This document shows, piece after piece, positions 8,839-18,103 of a stretch of DNA of 32,311 nucleotides. Numbering within the stretch: the stretch's first letter is position 1; the number at the start of each line of letters is the position of its first letter. The position numbers were made by a program, and so were the translations under genes. A model generated the notes under the pieces. That model made no database searches, was not told the origin of the DNA, and worked only from the letters and a program-made list of their open reading frames with translations. The DNA comes from Propionivibrio sp. Lineage in GTDB: Bacteria > Pseudomonadota > Gammaproteobacteria > Burkholderiales > Rhodocyclaceae. The stretch spans positions 1 through 32,311 of the forward strand of contig NZ_JAGOIT010000037.1 of assembly GCF_017995515.1 (NCBI RefSeq), in the 5' to 3' direction.

Positions 8839-9738
8839 ATGGGAAAACTCGAAGTGCGCATCGGCATCAACCCGATCTCCTGGACGAATGACGACCTGCC
8901 GCAACTCGGTGGCGACACGCCGCTGGAAACCTGTCTGGTGGAAGGCACCGAGATCGGTTACGTCGGCTTCGAACTCGGCAACAAGTTCCCGAAGGATCCG
9001 GCCGAACTGAAGGCCAAGCTGGCCGGTTACGGCGCGGTCGTCGTCTCCGGATGGCATTCGGGCAACCTCGCCGAGGGCACGCTGGAAGACGAGATCAAGG
9101 CCGTGGATGCCCACATGAAGAAACTCGTCTTCAACGGCTGCAAAGTGATGGTCTATGGCGAAGTCGCCGGTTCGGTACAGGGCCAGCAGCAGGTGCCGCT
9201 GTCGCGCCGGCCGCGCTTCACGACGATGGCGCAATGGGAAGACTATGCGAAGAAGCTCGACGCCTTCGGTGCCTATCTCAAGTCGAATGGCATCACGCTG
9301 GCTTACCACCACCACATGGGCGCGTACTGCGAGAGCACGCAGGATCTCGATACGCTGATGAAGCTGACGACCGACAACGTCGGCCTGCTCTTCGATACCG
9401 GCCACATCACCTTCGGCGGCGGCAACGCCCTGGCCGAGCTGAAGAAGCACATCGGCCGCGTCGTGCACGTGCATTGCAAGGACGTGCGCGAGGCCGTGAT
9501 GAAGAAGGCGCGCAACAACGATCAGAGCTTCCTCAACTCGGTGCTCGACGGCGTGTTTACCGTGCCGGGCGACGGCATGATCGACTTCGAGCCGATCCTC
9601 GCTTTGCTCGCCGAACACAACTACAAGGGCTGGCTGGTCGTCGAGGCCGAGCAGGACCCGGCCGTCGCACCGAGCTACGAGTACGCCAAGAAGGGTTACG
9701 ACTGCCTGGCGTCACTGGTGAAGAAGGTCAACGGCTAA
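8839..9738 (+). CDS. iolE: Inosose dehydratase (2-keto-myo-inositol dehydratase)
   Basis: This 299-residue TIM-barrel protein is close to the usual IolE length. It converts scyllo-inosose to the cyclohexanedione substrate of IolD using a divalent metal. Family features are IGINPISWTNDD at the N-terminus, SGWHSGN near residue 71, LAYHHHMGAYCE near 154 and LLFDTGHITFGGG near 184. VHVHCKDVR lies near 210 and VVEAEQDP near 268; these hold the His/Glu/Asp metal ligands expected at the barrel mouth. AGGAAAAG lies about 8 bp before the ATG. It is 63 bp downstream of iolD and 22 bp upstream of iolB. Confidence 0.95.
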   Translation: MGKLEVRIGINPISWTNDDLPQLGGDTPLETCLVEGTEIGYVGFELGNKFPKDPAELKAKLAGYGAVVVSGWHSGNLAEGTLEDEIKAVDAHMKKLVFNGCKVMVYGEVAGSVQGQQQVPLSRRPRFTTMAQWEDYAKKLDAFGAYLKSNGITLAYHHHMGAYCESTQDLDTLMKLTTDNVGLLFDTGHITFGGGNALAELKKHIGRVVHVHCKDVREAVMKKARNNDQSFLNSVLDGVFTVPGDGMIDFEPILALLAEHNYKGWLVVEAEQDPAVAPSYEYAKKGYDCLASLVKKVNG

Positions 9739-9760
9739 CGAGCCGAGCAAGGGGAAAAGC

Positions 9761-10558
9761 GTGAGCAAGTTATTGGTAAAAGCGAAGCCGGGCAAGGAAA
9801 TCGCCAATGTGACACCGGCTTCGGCCGGCTGGGGCTACGTTGGCTTTGCGGCCTATCGTCTGCAACCGGGCGAATCGGTGTCGTTCGAAGATCCGGCGCG
9901 CGAGGCTTGCCTGGTGGTACTCGCCGGCAAGGCCAGGGTGCAGGCGGGCAGCATCGACTGCGGCGTGCTCGGTACGCGCGACAGCGTATTCGAGGACAAG
10001 GCGCCGGATGCGGCCTACGTTCCCAATAACTGCCGCGTCAGCGCAACCGCAGTGACCGCTTGCGAAATCGCGATCACCCATGCGCCGGGCTTCGGCACGC
10101 ATCCGGCGCGCGTGATTCCGGCGGCGTCGATGCGTCGTTCGGTGCGCGGCGAAGGCTCCAACCAGCGCTTCGTCACCGACATCCTGCCGTCCGACCAGTC
10201 GGCCGACAGTTTGTTGGTGGTCGAAGTCATCACCCCGGCCAGCCACTCGTCGAGCTACCCGCCGCACAAGCATGACCAGGACAACATGCCGGTCGAAAGC
10301 TCGCTGGAAGAGACCTACTACCACCGCCTCAATCCGCCGCAGGGCTACGTCTTCCAGCGTGTCTATACCGACGACCGCAGCCTCGACGAGGCGATGGCTG
10401 CCGAAGATCACGACGTCGTGATGGTGCCGCGCGGCTACCACCCGGTCACCGTGCCGCATGCCTACACGTCGTACTACCTCAATGTAATGGCCGGCGAGAA
10501 GCGCAACTGGGTATTCAAGAACGATCCGGTGCATGAGTGGATGCTGAAACCGGCCTAG
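9761..10558 (+). CDS. iolB: 5-deoxy-glucuronate isomerase
   Basis: A 265-residue bicupin, close to the family length, that isomerises 5-deoxy-D-glucuronate to 5-dehydro-2-deoxy-D-gluconate. The start is GTG 9761, preceded by AAGGGGAAAA. The C-terminal cupin contains SYPPHKHDQDNMP near residue 166, EETYYHRL near 182 and VPRGYHPV near 226, giving the His/Glu metal-binding set of the family. It lies 22 bp after iolE. A 154-bp gap with two strong hairpins separates it from mmsA1. Confidence 0.93.
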   Translation: MSKLLVKAKPGKEIANVTPASAGWGYVGFAAYRLQPGESVSFEDPAREACLVVLAGKARVQAGSIDCGVLGTRDSVFEDKAPDAAYVPNNCRVSATAVTACEIAITHAPGFGTHPARVIPAASMRRSVRGEGSNQRFVTDILPSDQSADSLLVVEVITPASHSSSYPPHKHDQDNMPVESSLEETYYHRLNPPQGYVFQRVYTDDRSLDEAMAAEDHDVVMVPRGYHPVTVPHAYTSYYLNVMAGEKRNWVFKNDPVHEWMLKPA

Positions 10559-10574
10559 CAACAAAGTCGAACTA

Positions 10575-10637
10575 GCCTTCGCACGAAGGCGATTCAGGGA
10601 AGAACAAAGGGAAGGAAGCCACGGCTTTTGCCGTGGC
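10575..10637 (+). other. Two tandem hairpins in the iolB-mmsA1 spacer
   Basis: GCCTTCG-CA-CGAAGGC (10575-10590) and GCCACGGC-TTTT-GCCGTGGC (10618-10637) are perfect inverted repeats. Neither is followed by a T tract. They could protect or process the mRNA between the ring-opening genes and the dehydrogenase genes, allowing different expression levels. No promoter is obvious between them and mmsA1. Confidence 0.5.
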
Positions 10638-10712
10638 GTGGGACCGTGTCGCCCGAATTCCGGTAGTCGCCACTTGCATCACGGCGCCGCCGAATCGAAA
10701 AAGGAGTGATGA

Positions 10713-12209
10713 ATGTACGAAGTGCTGCAATACATCGATGGCAAGCTCACCGCCGGCGCACCCGGGCGTAGCCAGGACATCAACGATCCGGCGCGCGGCG
10801 AGATGATCGGACGCGTTCGGCTCGCCGCGCGTGAAGACGTCGACGCTGCCGTCGCCGCGGCCGCGCGCGCTTTCCCCGGCTGGGCGGCGACGCCGCCGCT
10901 GCGCCGTTCGCGCATTCTCAACCGCTTTCGCGCGCTGCTCGAAGAGCACGCTGAAGAACTCGCCGCGACGATCACTTCGGAGCACGGCAAGGTGCACGCC
11001 GACGCGCTCGGCGAAGTGCAGCGCGGGCTGGAAGTCGTCGAGTTCGCCGTCGGTATCCCGCACCTCCTGAAGGGCGAAGTGACCGAGAACGTCGGCACCA
11101 GCGTCGACTCGCACAGCCTGCGTCAGCCGCTCGGCGTCGTCGCCGGCATCACGCCGTTCAACTTCCCGATCATGGTGCCGATGTGGATGTTCCCGGTCGC
11201 TCTGGCCTGCGGCAATACGTTCATTTTGAAACCCTCCGAGCGCGATCCGTCGGCGTCGCTGATCGTCGCGCGCCTGCTCAAGGAAGCGGGGCTGCCCGAC
11301 GGCGTGTTCAACGTCATCAATGGCGACAAGGAGTCGGTCGACACCCTGCTCGAACACCCCGACGTCAAGGCGGTGAGCTTCGTCGGCTCGACGCCGATCG
11401 CCCGCTACATCTACGAGCGCGCCTGTGCTTTCGGCAAGCGCGCGCAGGCATTGGGCGGCGCCAAGAACCACATGGTCGTGATGCCCGACGCCGACCTCGA
11501 TCTCACTGCCGACGCGCTGATGGGCGCCGCTTACGGCGCGGCGGGCGAGCGCTGCATGGCGATCTCGGTCGTCGTCGCGGTTGGCGATGCGACGGCCGAC
11601 ACGCTCGTCGAGAAGCTGCTGCCGCGCATCGCGGCGCTGAAGACCGGGCCGGGCTCCGACCGCACTTCGGAAATGGGGCCGCTGATCACCGCGCAGCACC
11701 GCGACAAGGTCGTCAGCTATATCGACAGCGGTGCGGAAGAAGGCGCAACGCTGCTCGTCGACGGGCGTGAATGCAAGATCCACGGCTATCCGCGCGGCAA
11801 TTGGGTCGGTCCGACGCTGTTCGATCACGTGACGCCGGAAATGAAAATCTACCGCGAAGAAATCTTCGGGCCGGTGCTGGCGATCGTGCGCGCCGCCGAT
11901 TACACGTCGGCCGTCGATCTGGTCAACGAGCACGAATACGGCAACGGCACGGCGATCTTCACCCGCGACGGCGACGCGGCGCGCGACTTCAGCCACCGCG
12001 TGCAGGTCGGCATGGTCGGCGTCAATGTGCCGATCCCGGTGCCCATGGCCTTCCACAGCTTCGGCGGCTGGAAAGCCTCGCTCTTCGGCGACCACCACAT
12101 GCACGGCCCGGAAGGCGTGCGCTTTTACACCAAGCTGAAAACGATCACTACGCGCTGGCCGACCGGCATGCGCGCCGGTGCGGATTTCGTCATGCCGACG
12201 ATGAAATAG
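10713..12209 (+). CDS. mmsA: CoA-acylating (methyl)malonate-semialdehyde dehydrogenase, copy 1
   Basis: A 498-residue ALDH-superfamily enzyme of the MmsA/IolA type. It should convert malonate semialdehyde (from the inositol pathway) or methylmalonate semialdehyde to acetyl- or propionyl-CoA with NAD+. The catalytic Cys is C281 in GERCMA, directly preceded by R280. A second carboxylate-binding Arg is likely R137 (SLRQPLGV). The motif PFNFP (148-152) and the cofactor motif LKPSE (172-176) are intact. AAAAAGGAG lies just before the ATG. It is the fourth gene of the iolD unit. MmsA enzymes act in both inositol and valine catabolism; the context favours inositol. Confidence 0.92.
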   Translation: MYEVLQYIDGKLTAGAPGRSQDINDPARGEMIGRVRLAAREDVDAAVAAAARAFPGWAATPPLRRSRILNRFRALLEEHAEELAATITSEHGKVHADALGEVQRGLEVVEFAVGIPHLLKGEVTENVGTSVDSHSLRQPLGVVAGITPFNFPIMVPMWMFPVALACGNTFILKPSERDPSASLIVARLLKEAGLPDGVFNVINGDKESVDTLLEHPDVKAVSFVGSTPIARYIYERACAFGKRAQALGGAKNHMVVMPDADLDLTADALMGAAYGAAGERCMAISVVVAVGDATADTLVEKLLPRIAALKTGPGSDRTSEMGPLITAQHRDKVVSYIDSGAEEGATLLVDGRECKIHGYPRGNWVGPTLFDHVTPEMKIYREEIFGPVLAIVRAADYTSAVDLVNEHEYGNGTAIFTRDGDAARDFSHRVQVGMVGVNVPIPVPMAFHSFGGWKASLFGDHHMHGPEGVRFYTKLKTITTRWPTGMRAGADFVMPTMK

Positions 12210-12273
12210 CGGCAGGGCACCCGAAAACCAAGCAACGCAAGGGATTTTCAACGTCATCCAAGGAGTCGTAAAA

Positions 12274-13791
12274 ATGGCCAGCATCAAGCGTTTGAAGTAC
12301 TGCATCAACAACGAGTGGCTCGAATCGGCAACGTCGAAGTACATGCCGGTGATGAACCCCAGCCTCGGCGTCCAGATCGCCGAAGCCCCGTGCTGCACGC
12401 AGAGCGAAGTCGACGCCGCCGTCAAGGCCGCCGCTGCCGCGTTCCCGGCCTGGTCCAATACGCCGATCCCGCAGCGCATCCAGCTGATGTTCCGTTTCAA
12501 GGCACTGCTCGACAAGAACCTCGACGAACTCGCCACGCTGCTTGCTACCGAAATGGGCAAGGTCGTCGCGGAAGCCAAGGGCGACGTGCTGAAGGCAATC
12601 GAAGTCGTCGAATGCGCCTGTGCGTCGCACTACCTGATGCAGGGCGACACCTGCATGAACGTCGCCAACGGCTATGACACCGTCTCGTTCCGTGAGCCGC
12701 TCGGCGTTTTCGTCGGTATCGCGCCGTACAACTTCCCGGCGATGATCCCGATGGGCTGGATGCTGCCGTTCTGCATCACCACCGGCAACACCTTCGTCCT
12801 GAAGGCAGCCTCGATGGTGCCGCAGACGTCGAGCCGCATGCTCGAACTGTTGATCGAAGCCGGTTTGCCCAAAGGCGTGGTCAATCTCGTCACGTGCTCG
12901 CGTGTCGAAGCCGATTCGCTGCTCACCAACCCGGCCGTCAAGGGCGTCACCTTCGTCGGCTCGACCTCGGTCGGCCTGCACATCTACTCGACCGCCGCCG
13001 GCGCCGGCAAGCGCGTCCAGGCCCTGTGCGAAGCCAAGAACCACGCGCTGGTCATGGAAGACTGCGTGCTTGAGCGTTCAGTCGCCGGCATCATCAACTC
13101 GACCTACGGTTGCGCCGGTCAGCGCTGCATGGCCTTGCCGGTCGTCTGCGTGCAGGAATCGATCGCCGATGAATTCATCGCCCTGTTCAAGAAGAAAGCC
13201 ATGGAGCTCAAGCTCGGTCCGGCCTACGACCCGTCGTCGCAACTCGGCCCGCTAGTCTCCGCGGCGCAGAAGCAGTCGGTCGAAAACTGGATCCAGCGCG
13301 GCGTCGACGAAGGTGCAAAGCTCGTCCTCGACGGCCGCGGCGCGAAGGTCGACGGTTGCGAGAACGGCTATTTCGTCGGCCCGACGATCTTCGACAACGT
13401 GCTGCCGGAACACAGCGTCGGCAACGACGAAATCTTCGGGCCGGTGACCTGCATCAAGCGCGTCAAGGACTTCGAGGAAGGCCTGGCGATCATGAACGCC
13501 AACCGCTTCGCCAACGGCTCGTGCATCTACACGAGTTCCGGACGCCATGCCCGCGAGTTCGCCAAGCGCACGCACGGCGGCATGGTCGGCATCAACGTCG
13601 GCATCCCGGTCCCGTTCTCGATCTTCCCCTTCACCGGACACAAGGATTCGTTCTTTGGCGACCTGCACGCCATGGGCAAGGACGGCGTCGCCTTCTTCAC
13701 CGAAACCAAGGCGGTCACCTCGGTCTGGTTCACTGAAGAGGACTCGAAGAAGGCCGTGTCGACCTGGGACGGCACGCTGACCCGCAACTAG
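12274..13791 (+). CDS. CoA-acylating (methyl)malonate-semialdehyde dehydrogenase-like protein, copy 2
   Basis: A 505-residue second MmsA-family protein encoded 64 bp after the first, with AAGGAG before the ATG. The catalytic Cys is C285 in GQRCMA, with R284 and R140 (SFREPLGV) retained, so a carboxylated semialdehyde substrate remains likely. It differs from copy 1 in the cofactor loop: LKPSE is replaced by LKAAS (residues 176-180), losing the glutamate that holds the adenosine ribose of NAD in most ALDHs. It also differs near the C-terminal substrate loop (VPFSIFPFTG against [10 protein letters not shown]). It is an old paralogue rather than a recent duplicate. It may use another cofactor or another aldehyde; the sequence alone does not decide this. 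Confidence 0.85.
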   Translation: MASIKRLKYCINNEWLESATSKYMPVMNPSLGVQIAEAPCCTQSEVDAAVKAAAAAFPAWSNTPIPQRIQLMFRFKALLDKNLDELATLLATEMGKVVAEAKGDVLKAIEVVECACASHYLMQGDTCMNVANGYDTVSFREPLGVFVGIAPYNFPAMIPMGWMLPFCITTGNTFVLKAASMVPQTSSRMLELLIEAGLPKGVVNLVTCSRVEADSLLTNPAVKGVTFVGSTSVGLHIYSTAAGAGKRVQALCEAKNHALVMEDCVLERSVAGIINSTYGCAGQRCMALPVVCVQESIADEFIALFKKKAMELKLGPAYDPSSQLGPLVSAAQKQSVENWIQRGVDEGAKLVLDGRGAKVDGCENGYFVGPTIFDNVLPEHSVGNDEIFGPVTCIKRVKDFEEGLAIMNANRFANGSCIYTSSGRHAREFAKRTHGGMVGINVGIPVPFSIFPFTGHKDSFFGDLHAMGKDGVAFFTETKAVTSVWFTEEDSKKAVSTWDGTLTRN

Positions 13792-13807
13792 GCAAGAGAT
13801 TCGCGAG

Positions 13808-13832
13808 CGGCTGATCTCCCTCGGATCAGCCG
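13808..13832 (+). other. Hairpin after mmsA copy 2
   Basis: A perfect 9-bp stem CGGCTGATC / GATCAGCCG with a 7-nt loop starts 16 bp after the stop. It lacks a T tract and precedes the true terminator. Confidence 0.5.
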
Positions 13833-13875
13833 TATCGATCAACTTCGGCATGTGACGCTGGCAACAGCGCTTGAG

Positions 13876-13911
13876 CGCAAACCTGATCTCGGTCGGGTTT
13901 GCGTTTTTTTT
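13876..13911 (+). terminator. Strong intrinsic terminator of the iolD-mmsA operon
   Basis: CGCAAACC (13876-13883) pairs with GGTTTGCG (13896-13903) and is followed by eight T residues (13904-13911). It marks the end of the inositol region. Confidence 0.9.
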
Positions 13912-13964
13912 GCCTTTTTGCAAGGCGGTTTCGACGGCGCACTAAATATTTACATCGTGGGGGC

Positions 13965-14009
13965 TTGTTTTTACATTTCGCCCTGTTTATATTGCTAACT
14001 CGACTTAGC
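13965..14009 (+). promoter_or_regulatory. Candidate promoter and LacI-type operator of the fucose-type ABC operon
   Basis: TTGTTT (13965-13970), a 17-bp spacer and TATATT (13988-13993) make a plausible promoter. Immediately downstream, GCTAACTCGACTTAGC (13994-14009) is a 16-bp palindrome with one mismatched pair and a central CG. This form is typical of LacI/GalR-family operators, and its position over the predicted transcription start fits repression. No LacI-family gene is in the window. Confidence 0.55.
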
Positions 14010-14248
14010 TAAAATAACAGCGGAAAATAAGTCGTCAGGCGAGCGTGTGACGACGCTCTGCAACCGGGGCGCACGCATCGCATGAACGGGTGCCGCGAAC
14101 GGCTTGTAGTATTTGTAATAAGAACAAGAAAAAATTGAAATCTGGATTTGCTGCACGAGTCGTAGTATTCGTGCATTTGAGCATGCCACGACAAGAGCAT
14201 GGCAAATGAAGAAGCCTCAGATATCTGATTTTTAGGGAAGGGCAATAC
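14010..14248 (+). other. Long structured leader upstream of the sugar ABC operon
   Basis: The gene-free stretch 13912-14248 holds the promoter/operator above and this leader of about 240 nt. It contains an 11-bp direct repeat with one mismatch, GTAGTATT(T/C)GT (14106-14116, 14162-14172). It also has an inverted repeat GCACGA/TCGTGC (14153-14158/14169-14174), a hairpin 14174-14208 (CATTTG..CATGC / GCATG..CAAATG) and a perfect 12-bp palindrome TCAGATATCTGA (14217-14228) just before the ribosome binding site. It does not match a riboswitch I recognise. Confidence 0.45.
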
Positions 14249-15760
14249 GTGACACCGATCGTCGAGATTAGGAATCTCAACAAGTCATTTCCCGGGGTGC
14301 GAGCGTTGATCGACGCCCGGTTTGATCTTGTTGCGGGGGAAGTTCACGCCCTGATGGGCGAGAACGGCGCGGGGAAATCCACGTTGATGAAGGTGCTGGC
14401 CGGCGTCTATCAAAAGGACGGCGGCACGATCAAGATCAACGGTCAGGAGGTCGAAATCAGCGGCCCGCGCGCAGCGCAGGCGCTAGGCGTCGGCATCATC
14501 CATCAGGAACTCAACCTGATGAGTCACATGAGCGTTGCCAACAACATCTTCATCGGCCGTGAACCGAGGAACAGGTTCGGCGTCGTCGACAAGCAGAAGA
14601 TGAACAAGGAGACGCAGGCCATCCTCGACCGCCTGCACCTCAAGCTCGACCCGGAGACGCTGGTCAGCGAACTGACCGTCGCCAAGCAGCAGATGGTCGA
14701 AATCGCCAAGGCACTCTCCTTCCACGGCACGAAAGTGCTCATCCTCGACGAACCGACCGCCGCCCTGAACAACGCCGAAATCGACGACCTGTTCAAGATC
14801 ATCCGCCAGCTCAAGGAACACGGCGTCGGCATGGTCTACATCTCGCACAAGATGGACGAGTTGAAGCGCATCTCCGACCGCGTCACCGTCATGCGCGACG
14901 GCCAGTACATCGGCACCGTCCCGACCGCCGAAACGAGCATGGACACCATCATCGGCATGATGGTCGGCCGGCAACTGTTCGACGGCGACGGCCCGACCCC
15001 GGCGCCGCAGAACGCCGAGGTCGTCCTCGAAGTGAAGAATCTCAATCGCGGCCGCGTCATCAAGAACGTCAGCTTCCAGGTCAGGAAGGGCGAAATCCTC
15101 GGCTTCGCCGGCCTCATGGGCGCCGGCCGCACCGAAGTCGCCCGCGCCATCTTCGGCGCCGACAAGATCGACTCCGGCGAAATCATCGTCCACGGCCAGA
15201 CCGCCTCGATCAAGACGCCGACCGACGCGGTCAAGCACGGCATCGGCTATCTCTCGGAAGACCGCAAGCACTTCGGCTTGGCCACCGGCATGGACGTCGA
15301 AGCGAACATCGTGCTGACCACGATGAAGCGCTTCCTCTCCGCCAACTTTTTCCTGAAGCAGAAAGCGATCCGCGAAACCGCGTTGCATTTCGTCAAGCAG
15401 CTCGACATCAAGACGCCGAACGTCTCCCAGAAGGTCGCCTTCCTCTCCGGCGGCAACCAGCAGAAAGTCGTCATCGCCAAATGGCTGGTGCGCGACTGCG
15501 AAGTGCTCTTCTTCGACGAACCGACGCGCGGCATCGACGTCGGCGCCAAGAGCGAAATCTACAAGCTGCTCAACACACTGGCCGAACAAGGTCGGGCGAT
15601 CGTCATGATCTCCTCCGAACTGCCCGAAGTCCTGCGCCTCTCGCACCGCATTCTCGTGATGTGCGAAGGCCGCATCACCGGCGAACTGAAAGCCGGCGAA
15701 GCGACCCAGGAAAACATCATGCAGTACGCCACCCAGCGCGAAACCACCCAATTCAACTAA
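14249..15760 (+). CDS. Sugar ABC transporter ATP-binding protein (RbsA/MglA type), fucose module
   Basis: This 503-residue protein has two nucleotide-binding domains in tandem, as in RbsA/MglA/AraG. The start is GTG 14249 with AGGGAAGGG upstream. NBD1 has Walker [10 protein letters not shown] (37-45), a degenerate signature (SELTVAKQQ) and Walker [13 protein letters not shown]2 has a degenerate Walker A (GLMGAGRTE), a full signature LSGGNQQK and Walker [13 protein letters not shown]. This asymmetry is normal for the CUT2 family. It is followed 15 bp later by the permease and then the binding protein. The neighbours fucK and fucU suggest L-fucose or a related sugar, but myo-inositol cannot be excluded because the iol operon lies directly upstream. 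Confidence 0.93.
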   Translation: MTPIVEIRNLNKSFPGVRALIDARFDLVAGEVHALMGENGAGKSTLMKVLAGVYQKDGGTIKINGQEVEISGPRAAQALGVGIIHQELNLMSHMSVANNIFIGREPRNRFGVVDKQKMNKETQAILDRLHLKLDPETLVSELTVAKQQMVEIAKALSFHGTKVLILDEPTAALNNAEIDDLFKIIRQLKEHGVGMVYISHKMDELKRISDRVTVMRDGQYIGTVPTAETSMDTIIGMMVGRQLFDGDGPTPAPQNAEVVLEVKNLNRGRVIKNVSFQVRKGEILGFAGLMGAGRTEVARAIFGADKIDSGEIIVHGQTASIKTPTDAVKHGIGYLSEDRKHFGLATGMDVEANIVLTTMKRFLSANFFLKQKAIRETALHFVKQLDIKTPNVSQKVAFLSGGNQQKVVIAKWLVRDCEVLFFDEPTRGIDVGAKSEIYKLLNTLAEQGRAIVMISSELPEVLRLSHRILVMCEGRITGELKAGEATQENIMQYATQRETTQFN

Positions 15761-15775
15761 TCCGGATCCCTCGCC

Positions 15776-16780
15776 ATGTCTTCTACGATTGCTACGACCA
15801 AGGAAACGCAAGCCCCCAAGGCGTTGTTGAACGCTTCCGCCCGGCAGAAAATGCTGGCCTTCGCCAGCCTGATCGGCCTCATGATCTTCTTCAGCTTCGC
15901 CTCGCCGGCCTTCATGCAGACCGACAACATCGTCGGCATCCTGCAGGCGACGGCGGTCAACGGCGTCCTCGCCATTGCCTGTACCTTCATCATCATCACC
16001 GCCGGCATCGACCTCTCGGTCGGCACGATGATGACCTTCTGCTCGGTGATGACCGGTGTCGTCCTGACCAACATGGGCATGCCGCTGTGGACCGGCGTCG
16101 TGACCTCGATCTTCTTCGGTGCGCTGTGCGGCTTCACTTCCGGCTTCATGATCGCCAAGATGAAGATCCCGCCGTTCATCGCCACGCTCGGCATGATGCT
16201 GCTCACCAAGGGCCTGTCGCTGGTGATTTCGGGCACCAAGCCGATCTACTTCAACGACACCGAAGGCTTCACCGCGATCGCCCAGGACTCGCTGATTGGA
16301 GAAATCCTGCCCAGCCTGCCGATCCCGAACGCCGTGCTGATCCTCTTCATCGTCGCCATCGCTGCGACCTTCATCCTCAACAAGACGATCCTCGGCACCT
16401 ACACCTTCGCGCTCGGCAGCAATGAGGAAGCGGTCCGTCTCTCCGGCGTCAATACCGATCGCTGGAAGATCATCGTTTACTCGTTTGCCGGCGGCATCTG
16501 CGGTATCGCCGGTCTGCTCATGGCCTCGCGTCTGAATTCCGCACAGCCGGCGCTTGGCCAGGGCTATGAACTCGACGCAATCGCTGCGGTGGTCATCGGC
16601 GGCACCTCGCTCTCCGGCGGTTCCGGCACCATCCTCGGCACGATCATCGGCGCCTTCATCATGAGCGTGCTGACCAACGGTCTGCGCATCATGTCGGTGG
16701 CGCAGGAGTGGCAGATCATCATGACCGGCATCATCATCATCCTCGCCGTCTTCGCCGACAACATGCGAAAGAAGAAGTAG
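15776..16780 (+). CDS. Sugar ABC transporter permease (RbsC type), fucose module
   Basis: A 334-residue integral membrane protein of the BPD_transp_2/CUT2 family with about 8-10 hydrophobic segments from residue 25 to the C-terminus. The family motif GIDLSVGTMM follows the second segment, and VIGGTSLSGGSGTILG lies near residue 270. The cytoplasmic N-terminus is short and polar, and the C-terminus ends in a basic RKKK tail. It starts 15 bp after the ATPase stop and precedes the binding protein, forming one transporter. Confidence 0.92.
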   Translation: MSSTIATTKETQAPKALLNASARQKMLAFASLIGLMIFFSFASPAFMQTDNIVGILQATAVNGVLAIACTFIIITAGIDLSVGTMMTFCSVMTGVVLTNMGMPLWTGVVTSIFFGALCGFTSGFMIAKMKIPPFIATLGMMLLTKGLSLVISGTKPIYFNDTEGFTAIAQDSLIGEILPSLPIPNAVLILFIVAIAATFILNKTILGTYTFALGSNEEAVRLSGVNTDRWKIIVYSFAGGICGIAGLLMASRLNSAQPALGQGYELDAIAAVVIGGTSLSGGSGTILGTIIGAFIMSVLTNGLRIMSVAQEWQIIMTGIIIILAVFADNMRKKK

Positions 16781-16919
16781 GGATAGCGAAATTGGAGCGT
16801 CGCGACACAAAACCGCGGCGCTCCGCTTGCAGCAACCGTATCAGGGTAGTTCGTTGGGCCAGTTGTTCGTTGTACCCATTGCAGTCTGTTTCTTTGTTTT
16901 CCCTTTCTGGAGGCACACA

Positions 16920-17870
16920 ATGAATCTGAAGAAAAAAATGCTGAGCTTGGCCATCGGCCTGGGTCTGGGCGCGTCAATCGGTTTTTCTGGCACCGTTTCG
17001 GCTGAAGAAGTTTTCGTTCCCCTCATCTCGAAGGGTTTCCAGCACCAATTCTGGCAAGCCGTGAAGTCTGGCGCTGACCAGGCCGGCAAGGATCTGAACG
17101 TCAAGGTCACGTTCGAAGGTCCGGAAAGCGAAGCCATGGTCGACAAACAGATCGACATGCTCTCCGCCGCACTGGCCAAGAAGCCGAGCGCCATCGGTTT
17201 CGCCGCGCTCGACAGCAAGGCAGCGATTCCGCTCCTGAAGAAGGCTCAAGCTGCCAAGATCCCGGTCATCGCGTTTGACTCTGGCGTCGATAGCGACATC
17301 CCGCTGACGACGACGACGACGGACAACCTGGCAGCTGCCGGCCTCGCAGCCGACAAGATGGCCGAGCTGATCGGCGGTGAAGGCGATGTGGCCGTGCTCG
17401 TGCATGACCAGACCAGCCGCACCGGTATCGACCGTCGCGATGGCTTCCTGAACCAGGTCAAGGCCAAGTATCCGAAGATCAAGGTCGTCAGCGTGCAATA
17501 CGGCGCCGGCGACCACCTGAAGTCGACCGAAGTCGCCAAGGCCGTGCTGCAAGCCAACCCGAACCTGAAGGGTTACTTCGGCGCCAATGAAGGTTCGGCG
17601 ATCGGCGTGCTGAATGCCGCCAAGGAAATGAAGCGCAAGGTCGTCATCATCGGCTACGACTCCGGCAAGCAGCAGAAGGCTGCCGTGGCGAGCGGCGAAA
17701 TGGCCGGCGCCATCACGCAGAACCCGGTCGGCATGGGCTACAAGACGGTTGAAGCAGCCGTCAAGGCGCTCAAGGGCGAAACGCTGCCGAAGATCATCGA
17801 CACCGGCTTCTACTACTGGGACAAGAACAACATGAACGACCCGAAGATCTCGGCCGTTCTCTACGATTGA
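16920..17870 (+). CDS. Periplasmic sugar-binding protein (RbsB family), fucose-module transporter
   Basis: The start is the ATG at 16920 with GGAGG at 16909-16913; an upstream in-frame start at 16827 has no such site. The 316-residue product has a classic signal peptide (basic MNLKKK, hydrophobic core, cleavage likely at TVSA|EEV). The mature protein is a two-lobe type I binding protein with VPLISKGFQHQFWQ, FDSGVDS, RTGIDRRDGF, FGANEGSAIG and GYDSGK, positions that line the sugar pocket in RbsB-like proteins. It delivers substrate to the ATPase/permease pair just upstream. A close paralogue, most of the mature sequence identical by eye, is encoded at 21453-22397. A hairpin after the gene may favour high expression of this component. 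Confidence 0.93.
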   Translation: MNLKKKMLSLAIGLGLGASIGFSGTVSAEEVFVPLISKGFQHQFWQAVKSGADQAGKDLNVKVTFEGPESEAMVDKQIDMLSAALAKKPSAIGFAALDSKAAIPLLKKAQAAKIPVIAFDSGVDSDIPLTTTTTDNLAAAGLAADKMAELIGGEGDVAVLVHDQTSRTGIDRRDGFLNQVKAKYPKIKVVSVQYGAGDHLKSTEVAKAVLQANPNLKGYFGANEGSAIGVLNAAKEMKRKVVIIGYDSGKQQKAAVASGEMAGAITQNPVGMGYKTVEAAVKALKGETLPKIIDTGFYYWDKNNMNDPKISAVLYD

Positions 17871-17883
17871 TCCAGTCGTAACA

Positions 17884-17907
17884 CGGCTCTTCCGCGCGGA
17901 TGAGCCG
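17884..17907 (+). terminator. Hairpin after the binding-protein gene
   Basis: CGGCTC (17884-17889) pairs with GAGCCG (17902-17907), and the loop contains the self-complementary TCCGCGCGGA. There is no strong T tract. It is likely an attenuator or mRNA stabiliser between the transporter genes and fucK. Confidence 0.5.
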
Positions 17908-18103
17908 CCTGCTTTCTCCGGCTGTGCGGGTGCGTACACGACGCCCGTACAGCCCGGTTGCTTTCTTTCCACCGAATTGAAAAACCAAGTCGGTCGTTCG
18001 GAGGGCGGTGTGTTGCCTGCATTCCGGTCGATCGAAGAACCATCGTGCGTTCGCCATCAGAGCCAGGCGCGCACAGTGAGCCGAGAACAGGGACGGAGAT
18101 TTC

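Noticed and set aside
10572..12578. A 668-codon minus-strand frame across mmsA1
   Set aside because: It overlaps two well-supported dehydrogenase genes, has low-complexity composition and no ribosome binding site; a shadow frame.
14483..16810. A 775-codon open frame on the minus strand opposite the ABC ATPase and permease genes
   Set aside because: It is antisense to two genes with clear family motifs. Its translation is rich in His, Asp, Arg and Gly with no recognisable domain, as expected from GC3-biased codons read in reverse.
16827..16919. An N-terminal extension of the binding protein starting at 16827
   Set aside because: The ATG at 16920 has GGAGG at the right distance and gives a standard signal peptide (MNLKKK...TVSA); the extension would bury that signal peptide internally.
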